Source: Treponema sp. | GTDB taxonomy: Bacteria > Spirochaetota > Spirochaetia > Treponematales > Breznakiellaceae | NCBI GenBank assembly: GCA_012517385.1 | Contig: JAAYUZ010000053.1 | Coordinates: forward strand, 16,368-80,367 | Direction of reading: 5' to 3' | Length of the DNA stretch: 64,000 nt | Shown: in pieces, positions 56,158 through 64,000 of the stretch | How positions within the stretch are numbered: position 1 is the stretch's first letter | How the letters are laid out: every line of letters begins with the position of its first letter | Program-made: the position numbers and the translations under genes | The notes under the pieces: generated by a model | Seen by the model: only the letters and a program-made list of their open reading frames with translations | The model's database searches: none | What the model was told of the DNA's origin: nothing

Positions 56158-59100
56158 TATTCCTTTTCAGTCTTCGGTTTTGTAGTGCTTCGTTTTGTAG
56201 TTCTAATACGAGCACTTGCTGCCACGTTCCTAGGACGCAGGGCGTTCAGCAACACTTCTACTTTATAACCAGAGGCTACCATGGCATTGCTGAGCTCCTG
56301 CTGTATCTGGGCAATCATCTCCAACCGTTTAGACCATTGGGCCGTATTCAGTTTGGATGGATGGGGAACCAACACGATGCTCCCCTTCTTTTCACTACTT
56401 TGAACTTCCTGCCGCTTTGGTGGCAATGCTGCTTCGTCGGATTCTATCGCAGCGATGATGCCTGCATAGAGCAGAATCTGTTCAAATTTTTCTTTATTAA
56501 ACCAGAGCACATCGTTATAAAGATTTACATTGAGGAATGCTTTAAAGGCTTCTTCTGTAAAGAGATGGCTTGTGATGGAAAAACTTATCGATGGACCCTG
56601 GAATAGGCTCTGATCTTCATTCATGGTTCTGCTTAGAATAAGCTTCAGTAATTCCACCACATGGTAGCTTTCATCGGGCGGGAATCCCGCATCCTGGTAG
56701 CTTTCCCGTAATTTCCGGTCCAGACACCAGTGGTCTACCAGTCTGCGGGCATCTTCGCCTGTGGCTTCCACTCCTATAATGCCCCGATTGAGGGCTAAGA
56801 CCAGATAGCCGGCAATATAGGCTGAAATTCTTGGATCCTCGCTTAAGGCTTTATATAAGGATGCAACAAAGGTTCTGCCTGAACTCTGAAGGTTTGCTGG
56901 TGGTTTCTCAATGTATTCTCCCAGTTTAATGAATCGCTGCATGGACTGGGCGAAGCTGTCCCACACCTGTTCAGCCTCTAATGTGCTGTATTCCTGTTTG
57001 CGTTCAAAGGACTCATAACGTCCAGAGGCTCCATCCAGGTATTCCCGGGCTATACGGATGTACCGAAGGGTGGGCTCCCGTAACATTTCGATGAAAGGAG
57101 CTGCCTTTGGTGCCTTCTGTTCAGGATTAAAGAATGAATAGAATCCGTTAAAATATGACGGTTTTACTAATTCTTTTAACGCGCTGTAGAGGTCCCGCAG
57201 GAAAAGGTCCTGGAATGCTGCATGGAGGTCTGGTACACCACGGCCTGCCAATTCGTCGTTAAGCCTCCGCCAATGTCCAAGCTGATTGTCCTCTATTTCA
57301 TGAATGTCCAGGAATACCTGGGATTGATATCCGTCGAGGGCAATAAACAGCCCCTTTTCTGATATTTCTCTGCTGGAACGAATGAACCAACGGTCAGAAC
57401 GCTGTTCCCTGAGTAAGGTAAAGCAATTAGGATTGTTGCTGAGTCCTAAAGCTTCGGCTAGGTTTTTATGTTGGAGTATTTTAGTCCCATTTGGTCCTTT
57501 CTGAGTGCTTGGTACCGCATTACGTATCCACCCAGAGGCCCTATGAAAACTATTGTTGTAGAAAACCAATGCCCGTTCATCTCCTAGCCGATTAGAATAG
57601 GCAAATACATTTTCATTGACAAATCCATCGGGGGTATACAGGTCGTAGAGGGCAAAATTTTCACTGCCCGCAAAAAGCCGCCGTTTCTTCAGGAGGGGGA
57701 ATATTTCCCGTTCGTGCCGGGCTATGAGTTCCTGGTCCGGGGCTTCATCCCGATAGGCTCTCCGGTATTCCATGCCGTATTTCTCTTCAAAACCTTCAAT
57801 CTGACCATGGCCAAACATGGGCAGGCCGGGCATGGTCGCCATGAGGGTGCAGACCCCGAAGTACTTGTCTCCCCGACCAAATTGAACCGCCGCGGTTTCT
57901 TCATCAGGATTATTCATAAAGTTTACAAACCGCTGGAGTATCTGGGGGTCAAATTCCAGGGTATTTTTTATCGTTGCCCTGTATTTGGCATTTTCTTCCA
58001 TTTTAAGCATGTTCATAAAGGCCGAGTTATAGACCCGATGCATGCCCAGGGTGCGGACAAAGTAGCCTTCCATCATCCAGAATGCTTCAGCTAAAAGCAG
58101 GGTGTCCGGGGCTTCTACGGCACAGCGGTCTACCACTTCCCGCCAGAATTCGTTGGGAATCCGTTTGTCGAATTCTTCTTTAGATAGCCCATATTCTGCA
58201 CGGCTTGCAATATCGCCGCCGGTGCCCGGTTCAGGGTACCAGAGCCGCTGTATATGTTTTTTTGCTAAGGTCATGGCCGCATCAAAGCGGACAATCGGGA
58301 ACTGTTTGCATACCCCAATAATGGTTTGAATTACCGCTTCCCGGGCTTCTGGATTAAGGAAATCTATCTGGGCCGTATCGTTCCAGGGCATGGAGGTCCC
58401 ATCGTTTCCATGGTAGATATAGCGGGTGTCTCCGGTTCGGAAATCGACCCGTTTAAAGACCACCGCCGCATCAGAGCGGCTGTAATAGTGGTCTTCCAGA
58501 TAGATACCAATGCCCTCACGGTTAGATAGATTTTCTCCATTAAAGGTGTAGCTTGGGAATGGTGAATGCCTGAGCTGAAGGAACCGATCCGGATGTTCCA
58601 TGACCCAGCGGGAATCGATACCCGTATGGTTAGGGACCATGTCTGAGCCGAGTCGTATACCCCGCCATGCACAGCGATGTCTCAGATTATCCAGGGCTTC
58701 CCAGCCCCCAAGCTCTGCGGCAATATCGTAATCATAGAGGCTATAGGCGCTGGCCGCTGCCTCAGGATTACCACAGCGGCGCTTTATTTCCCGGCTGGCC
58801 TGGCTGCGTTCCCAGAGTCCTATAAGCCAGAGACCTGTAAAGCCCCGGCGGGCCAGCTCATCCAGTTCTTCATCGGGAATCTGGTCGAGCCGATGGATTG
58901 GGCGGTTATATTTTATTGAAAGCTGATAAAGCCAGACCAGGGTGCTTTTAGCCATAAGTACCGTTCGGGGCATCCAATCCCGGTCTTCGGAAAAACGTTC
59001 GTATTCATGTTCCAGTTCATTGTAGATATAGGCCCTCGTCGGTCCGGGGCCCATACCAAAAAAGCTTGGTTTTTCTTCTTCTTTAATCACATCCAGGCTG

Positions 59101-59909
59101 GTAAGCAGCCGGATTAGATATTTTCCGATAAGAAGACCCCATTTTTTTCGGATATACTCAAGCTGTCCGGTTAATGAATAGGGTTCTGCGACGGCGGGAC
59201 TGCGTAACAGGTCCCAGAGATTCTGATCATCAGGACCAAAATGAGGAAGGGTTGCCAGATGGCTTTTTAAGACCCCAATGGCCCTGGTATATTCCGTAGT
59301 TTTTTCGAGCTTTTCATCGGAAAACATGAAGGCGAATGGTTCAAAGGCAGGGTTTTCGTTGGCTAAACGGAGGAGCATTAATTCCTCCAGAACTAAAAGC
59401 CGATTGGGAATGCCCTCTTCGCTTTCTTTCAGGTAGTCTTCTTCGGTTTGTTTGCCCTCATAAATGGACTGGGGCGGAAAGAGTTTTACGAAAGTCTGAA
59501 GGAGTTTATTAACCGCGGTTTTCCCAAGTTCCTTTTCCAGGGCATCCATGGTGCTTTGCAGGACTGTAGTACAGGCTTTTTCACGATATAGGGCGGTTAC
59601 ATAATGGAGAATTTCATCTATAAGCCCCATGGCATTAAGTTTTCCCGCTTTTATGTACTGTTCTGGATGAATTTCCGGGTTTACTTTGCTGTTTATTTTT
59701 TGGGCAAATTCCCGCACCGTATGGAAATCGGCAAAAACCACATTACCTCGGATGGCAAAAAGGGCACTATCGAGTCCATAGCTTTCCCGAACTTCCCGGG
59801 CCACATGGAATTCCCGCCGGGCAAAAAAGGTATCCGCCCTAAAGGCTCGGGAGTCGTCGTTAAAATCCGGTGTGCTTAAGAGATGCAGTCTAATTTCTAG
59901 CTCTTTCAT
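56157..59909 (-). CDS. GH13 alpha-amylase-family glycosidase, very large (1250 aa)
   Basis: DMVPNHTGIDSRWVMEHPDRF (region I), IVRFDAAMTLAKKHI (region II), LLAEAFWMMEGY (region III), FVNFMNNPDEE (region IV, non-canonical). Confidence 0.9.
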   Translation of the reverse strand: MKELEIRLHLLSTPDFNDDSRAFRADTFFARREFHVAREVRESYGLDSALFAIRGNVVFADFHTVREFAQKINSKVNPEIHPEQYIKAGKLNAMGLIDEILHYVTALYREKACTTVLQSTMDALEKELGKTAVNKLLQTFVKLFPPQSIYEGKQTEEDYLKESEEGIPNRLLVLEELMLLRLANENPAFEPFAFMFSDEKLEKTTEYTRAIGVLKSHLATLPHFGPDDQNLWDLLRSPAVAEPYSLTGQLEYIRKKWGLLIGKYLIRLLTSLDVIKEEEKPSFFGMGPGPTRAYIYNELEHEYERFSEDRDWMPRTVLMAKSTLVWLYQLSIKYNRPIHRLDQIPDEELDELARRGFTGLWLIGLWERSQASREIKRRCGNPEAAASAYSLYDYDIAAELGGWEALDNLRHRCAWRGIRLGSDMVPNHTGIDSRWVMEHPDRFLQLRHSPFPSYTFNGENLSNREGIGIYLEDHYYSRSDAAVVFKRVDFRTGDTRYIYHGNDGTSMPWNDTAQIDFLNPEAREAVIQTIIGVCKQFPIVRFDAAMTLAKKHIQRLWYPEPGTGGDIASRAEYGLSKEEFDKRIPNEFWREVVDRCAVEAPDTLLLAEAFWMMEGYFVRTLGMHRVYNSAFMNMLKMEENAKYRATIKNTLEFDPQILQRFVNFMNNPDEETAAVQFGRGDKYFGVCTLMATMPGLPMFGHGQIEGFEEKYGMEYRRAYRDEAPDQELIARHEREIFPLLKKRRLFAGSENFALYDLYTPDGFVNENVFAYSNRLGDERALVFYNNSFHRASGWIRNAVPSTQKGPNGTKILQHKNLAEALGLSNNPNCFTLLREQRSDRWFIRSSREISEKGLFIALDGYQSQVFLDIHEIEDNQLGHWRRLNDELAGRGVPDLHAAFQDLFLRDLYSALKELVKPSYFNGFYSFFNPEQKAPKAAPFIEMLREPTLRYIRIAREYLDGASGRYESFERKQEYSTLEAEQVWDSFAQSMQRFIKLGEYIEKPPANLQSSGRTFVASLYKALSEDPRISAYIAGYLVLALNRGIIGVEATGEDARRLVDHWCLDRKLRESYQDAGFPPDESYHVVELLKLILSRTMNEDQSLFQGPSISFSITSHLFTEEAFKAFLNVNLYNDVLWFNKEKFEQILLYAGIIAAIESDEAALPPKRQEVQSSEKKGSIVLVPHPSKLNTAQWSKRLEMIAQIQQELSNAMVASGYKVEVLLNALRPRNVAASARIRTTKRSTTKPKTEKE

Positions 59910-59920
59910 GGCAAAATCCT

Positions 59921-61897
59921 TTATCTTCGTTTTGCAGTAAGTTTTTTACAGGCCGATACAAAGGTCTGGTCTTTTTCAATGTCTTCGAGGGGGCTTGGCA
60001 ACCGATAGGTCCAGTTAAAATCGTTCACCGTACCCGGAACGTTTACCCGCTCATCCTCAGGGTTTTCAGCATACCACCGAGCTGAAAGATGCAAAAGGTC
60101 CTGAATTTGAAAAATGCAGAAACGGGAAGCCGAATCGATAATATGTCCCAAAATAAGCGCTGCTGTTTCAGGGGTATATTTGTCATTTAGATAGGGCACA
60201 TTGATGAACTGACGGAATTGTTCCCGGTCAGCTTCGTTTTCCCACCACTGCCGCACCGTTGAAGTGTCATGAACAGCGGGGGTACAGACGGATAATTCTG
60301 GATATTCTGCGAAGGGAATATAGGGTTCTCCCCATTCTCCCCAGCGGCGGGTCCAGCGGACAATTTTTAAACCGAGAATTCCAAGCTCCTGCAGGACCTT
60401 GGGAACACAATCTGGAATAGCTCCAAGGTCCTCCGCACAGGGAATCATATCGGTGGCTCTGATAAAGGTAGAAAGGAGTTTCCTTCCCTGATCTTCCCAG
60501 AGTTGTTCCGACTCAGAACGTTTTTGCTGTATTAGGCTTTCCAGATTTCTGCGTTCTGTTTCCGACAGGGTTGGGAATGCCCGGGTATCCCAGTAGGTCC
60601 AGGCGGGATAGTAATTTCCATCTTCTTGAGGAATCAGAACCCGGTTTCTCCAGGCTTTAAGAAGGTATTCTTTTAGGAATCCATGAATGTCCAGAGCTTC
60701 TATATCAAGCTCACCGGAGATTGTTCCATTAAAAAGCCAGAGTTCTTCATTACCTATACGGGTAAGGGCCTTGTTACAGGCCTTGCGGACCGCCGCTTCA
60801 GTGGCAGGATCTCCCCGCATGGCGTCGAACAGTTCCTGGGTTGGGATATGGGGCTGGGATAACCAGCGGATACGGCTGTCATCAAACCCCAGGTTATAGA
60901 GTTCTTCGGTTGTAATGGGTATGGATGGAACGAAATGACCAAGGGCGGCCGAATTGTCCTTCCGGGATGTGGTCCAGATACGGAAGAACCCCAGCACGTG
61001 GTCAATTCTAAACGCGCTATAGTAGCGTCCGGCCAGGCGGAGCCGGTCTATCCACCAGGAATAGTCCGCCTTCTCCAGGGCTTCCCAATTATAGGTAGGA
61101 AATTGCCAGTTTTGACCTAAGGGGTTGAGCGGCTCCGGCGGGGCCCCAGCTGACTGATCCCGGTTAAAAAATTCACTGTGGGCCCAAACATCGGCGGAGT
61201 CTTCATTCATCAATATGGGAATATCCCCTTTCAGGACTATACCCATATCGCGGACAGCCCTGGCTGCATCGGTGAACTGCCGGTCCAGGGCTTCCTGCAC
61301 CCAGACCCAGAAGAGATGTTCCTCTCTATATTGCGGGTTGTTCCAGAGTTCCTGAATCTGTCTGGTATCCACATTTCTGAACTGGGTCCATTCTTTCCAA
61401 TGGGCACCGTTATGGGCGTCTTTGAGCCGGCGATAGACCGCATAGTCTATAATCCAGGGGTTCTCTTGAATCCAGCTATGCAGTTTTTTCCCCGGTTCTG
61501 CAGAAGCAAGGATATTTTTTTTATGTTTATTAAATATTTTTCTCAGGAGGGCCAGTTTAGCATCCTGCAGAGGTCCATAGGCAAAGCGGGGTAACGCTTC
61601 GAAACGATTTTTTAATTCAAGCAGTTCTGGTTCGAATCCTTTAGCTTCCTCCATAGCACTGATTCGAAGATAGAGGGGATGAAGGGCAAAGGCCGTAAGG
61701 GCGCTGTAGGGTGAACTCTGAAAGCCAGAATCGTTCACTGGCAAAAGTTGGATGAGTTCAATGCCACAGGCTTTACAAAGATGTGCAAGTTCTACCAGGT
61801 CGGGAAACTCGCCAACCCCGATACTGTATTGGGTTCTCAGGGCTCCCAGTGGTACCGCGAGTCCGGTGAGCCTCTTTTTTTGATTAGGTATATGCAT
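59921..61897 (-). CDS. malQ: 4-alpha-glucanotransferase
   Basis: GVGEFPDLVELAHLCKACGIELIQLLPVNDSGFQSSPYSALTAFALHPLYL, FRIDHVLGFFRIW, MIPCAEDLGAIPDCVPKVLQELGILGLKIVRW. Confidence 0.94.
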   Translation of the reverse strand: MHIPNQKKRLTGLAVPLGALRTQYSIGVGEFPDLVELAHLCKACGIELIQLLPVNDSGFQSSPYSALTAFALHPLYLRISAMEEAKGFEPELLELKNRFEALPRFAYGPLQDAKLALLRKIFNKHKKNILASAEPGKKLHSWIQENPWIIDYAVYRRLKDAHNGAHWKEWTQFRNVDTRQIQELWNNPQYREEHLFWVWVQEALDRQFTDAARAVRDMGIVLKGDIPILMNEDSADVWAHSEFFNRDQSAGAPPEPLNPLGQNWQFPTYNWEALEKADYSWWIDRLRLAGRYYSAFRIDHVLGFFRIWTTSRKDNSAALGHFVPSIPITTEELYNLGFDDSRIRWLSQPHIPTQELFDAMRGDPATEAAVRKACNKALTRIGNEELWLFNGTISGELDIEALDIHGFLKEYLLKAWRNRVLIPQEDGNYYPAWTYWDTRAFPTLSETERRNLESLIQQKRSESEQLWEDQGRKLLSTFIRATDMIPCAEDLGAIPDCVPKVLQELGILGLKIVRWTRRWGEWGEPYIPFAEYPELSVCTPAVHDTSTVRQWWENEADREQFRQFINVPYLNDKYTPETAALILGHIIDSASRFCIFQIQDLLHLSARWYAENPEDERVNVPGTVNDFNWTYRLPSPLEDIEKDQTFVSACKKLTAKRR

Positions 61898-62062
61898 GAC
61901 CCCTCCAGATTGATGTAGATTCTATAGTTATGCGCTGCACAGTATACCATGAGTATAAGATTGTTAAACCGGTTTTGTAAATAAAAAAGTGAGGTTTTTA
62001 CATATCGGAGGCTAACTCCCTATTTCGTAAAGTGCTGCACGGAATAGATCTGTTTTAAGGCA

Positions 62063-63082
62063 CTACAATTTGATGAATCCATGTTTCCAGTGCCAGATGG
62101 GGACCGATAGTTCGGATGAAAAGGGGTTGGTCCTGGTAAAGTCCGGAAGCCAGGAATCATCGGGGACCAGTTCCTGATAAAACCCATCCTCGATGCCGAA
62201 TTCCTCAAGCCAGGTTTGAATGATATCATACTCATGTTCATCCACATAGCGGTTGGGAAGTTCATCGGCAAAACGATTTTTAGGGCTTTTTATTGGCGTA
62301 TATTGGGTCATGAGGGAGAGGAGTGCTCTGCCCTGGGCATGGTCGGCAAACCAGCGCAACACTGCCTTGGTGTCTTCGAGCCGGTCCGGCAGGACGAGAT
62401 GACGGATGACCACCCCCGATTCCAGAATAAGGGGCCACTCGGGATCGATGGGTTCTCCCCGCTGTGCTGCCTCAAGGGCGGTGCGGCAGGGGCTGTAGCG
62501 GAGTTCCTTCATGTCAAGCATCGCACTGATGGCTTTAGTGGCCGCCTCAGGATAGTCCGGTGCGCTGAAATAGCGGCCCGCAAAGTCCCTGTCCAGGGTC
62601 TTAAGGTCCGGCAGGAATACATCAATATAAGCTTCCGCATCTTGTAAGGCCTGGACCGACTCGTAGCTTGAGGAATTCCAGAGAATCGGCAGCTGGAGTC
62701 CTTCCTCTCTTGCCTGGGAAATGCCGGAGACGATGGCCGGGATTGCATGGCTCCCGGTTACTATATTGATGTTTTCCGCTCCGGCGTTCTGCAGGGCAAG
62801 GCAGATGGCGGCGAATTCCCCGGCGCTCACGGGCCGGCCCATGCCGTTGTGGGAAATTTGCCAGTTCTGACAAAAAGCACAGCCCAGGGTGCAGCCGGTG
62901 ATGAAGATGGTTCCCGAACCTCCGAGGCCGGTAAGGGGTGGTTCTTCGCCCCGGTGTATATTTGCCACAGCTACCCGGAGTTCCGCTGTTTCGCCGCAGA
63001 AACCCCGCTGGCCTCCGTTCCGGTCTACTGCGCAGTTCCGCGGACAGAGAGAGCAGGGGGTGTAAAAACTAAAGAGTGACAT
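62063..63082 (-). CDS. Radical SAM protein (PFL-activase-related)
   Basis: CSLCPRNCAVDRNGGQRGFCG and GCTLGCAFCQNWQIS (CxxxCxxC). ATG at 63082 preferred. Confidence 0.9.
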   Translation of the reverse strand: MSLFSFYTPCSLCPRNCAVDRNGGQRGFCGETAELRVAVANIHRGEEPPLTGLGGSGTIFITGCTLGCAFCQNWQISHNGMGRPVSAGEFAAICLALQNAGAENINIVTGSHAIPAIVSGISQAREEGLQLPILWNSSSYESVQALQDAEAYIDVFLPDLKTLDRDFAGRYFSAPDYPEAATKAISAMLDMKELRYSPCRTALEAAQRGEPIDPEWPLILESGVVIRHLVLPDRLEDTKAVLRWFADHAQGRALLSLMTQYTPIKSPKNRFADELPNRYVDEHEYDIIQTWLEEFGIEDGFYQELVPDDSWLPDFTRTNPFSSELSVPIWHWKHGFIKL

Positions 63083-64000
63083 AGTGTTTCTGGTAAATTT
63101 TGACAATTTCTTCCCTTTTTTTTGTAAAGATCTCTACGAGCTCTGGATTAAAGTGGGTACCCGCCTGTTCAGAGAGCATAGCAAGGGATTGATCGATGGG
63201 GTAGGCCTCCTTATAGGGGCGCCGTGTAGTGAGGGCATCGAAGACATCGGCTATGGCAATAATCTGACCTTCTATAGAAATATCTATACCCTTTTTTCCC
63301 TGAGGGTATCCGGTTCCATCCCACCATTCATGATGATCTGTAATGATATTATAGGCCGTATAGAGAAGCCCAAAGCCTAGTTGTCGTATGAGTTGCTCAT
63401 TGGCTTTTTTAATCAGTTTTCCTCCGATTGCAGGGTGTTGTTTCATAATGGTCCACTCTTCCGGGTTTAAAGGTCCAGGTTTTAAGAGAATGGTATCGGG
63501 AATACCGATTTTACCTATATCATGAAGGGGCGCATATTCACGGATCTCACTGGCCTTCTGTGGTGTAATATGGCCCCTTTGCCGTAGATCGTCCGCAATG
63601 AGTTCCGCGTAGAGGGACACCCGGCGGGTATGATCCGCGGTTTCATCGTCCTTAAATTCGACAATGTTGACAATTCCATCACCAAAAACAGAGAGGGTTC
63701 TCTGGATTCCATGGGAATAGAAGAGGCGGGATCGGAGTATATTTGATATGAGGGTGGCGATATTCCCTATTTCGTCGGTGTAGGTATCCGCTTTTCTATG
63801 GGCAAAAAATAAAAAGCCAAAGAGCCTTTCGTTAATGATGATCGGCACGGTGAGATTGGATCGGATCCCTTTCTGGAGGAGGAGCTGTGCGGACATTGAG
63901 TCCCGTTCTTCGAGATTATTGATAATCCGGTAGGGGCTGCGTTGTTCCAGTACTAGTCTAAGGGATGTTTCGGAAAGGGGTTGACAGAATCCTGTTTGGA
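63069..64000 (-). CDS. GAF - HD-GYP domain protein (putative c-di-GMP phosphodiesterase), 5' end outside the window
   Basis: EFKDDETADHTRRVSLYAELIADDLRQRG, YAPLHDIGKIGIPDTILLKPGPLNPEEWTIMKQHPAIGGKLI, HHEWWDGTGYPQGKKG. Frame is open to the window edge (QTGFCQPLSETSLRLVLEQRSPYRIINNLEERDS). Confidence 0.93.
   Translation of the reverse strand, partial: QTGFCQPLSETSLRLVLEQRSPYRIINNLEERDSMSAQLLLQKGIRSNLTVPIIINERLFGFLFFAHRKADTYTDEIGNIATLISNILRSRLFYSHGIQRTLSVFGDGIVNIVEFKDDETADHTRRVSLYAELIADDLRQRGHITPQKASEIREYAPLHDIGKIGIPDTILLKPGPLNPEEWTIMKQHPAIGGKLIKKANEQLIRQLGFGLLYTAYNIITDHHEWWDGTGYPQGKKGIDISIEGQIIAIADVFDALTTRRPYKEAYPIDQSLAMLSEQAGTHFNPELVEIFTKKREEIVKIYQKHYVTL

Noticed and set aside
1-64000. tRNA/rRNA genes, CRISPR arrays, transposases, prophage genes
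   Set aside because: None recognised. Intergenic gaps are short and contain no cloverleaf, spaced direct repeats or integrase/transposase motifs that I could see by eye; tRNAscan-SE and a CRISPR finder would be decisive.

Overview
This window is a dense chromosomal segment that looks spirochaetal (Treponema-like). It contains about 47 supportable protein genes on both strands. I recognised no rRNA, tRNA, CRISPR array or transposase. Recognisable modules are: the 3' part of ilvB; an FMN-riboswitch-controlled rfuABCD-type riboflavin ABC transporter followed by a histidine kinase/GGDEF protein; a GntR-regulated ABC operon; an orphan DpnA-like adenine methyltransferase; buk-ptb plus a four-subunit 2-oxoacid:ferredoxin oxidoreductase; a YesM/YesN-type two-component system with a TRAP transporter; a lacI-gnd-kdgK cluster; arsR facing an amino-acid ABC transporter operon that ends in arsC; thrC; and a GH13/malQ cluster. 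The observations most worth following up are: (1) an in-frame UGA exactly at the lipobox cysteine of an otherwise intact beta-propeller lipoprotein gene; (2) an in-frame UAA at what I expect to be a conserved Glu of the 2-oxoacid:ferredoxin oxidoreductase alpha subunit; (3) a single ORF joining PAS-GAF-GGDEF to a transmembrane segment and an NlpC/P60 peptidase, with a ribosome-binding site and ATG inside the junction; (4) two separate in-frame minisatellites in an Rsm22-like methyltransferase gene; (5) an unannotated 31-aa membrane microprotein coupled to a GntR gene; (6) arsC embedded in an amino-acid uptake operon; and (7) a signalling kinase probably co-transcribed with the riboflavin riboswitch operon. 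All family calls come from reading the sequence; no database search was run.
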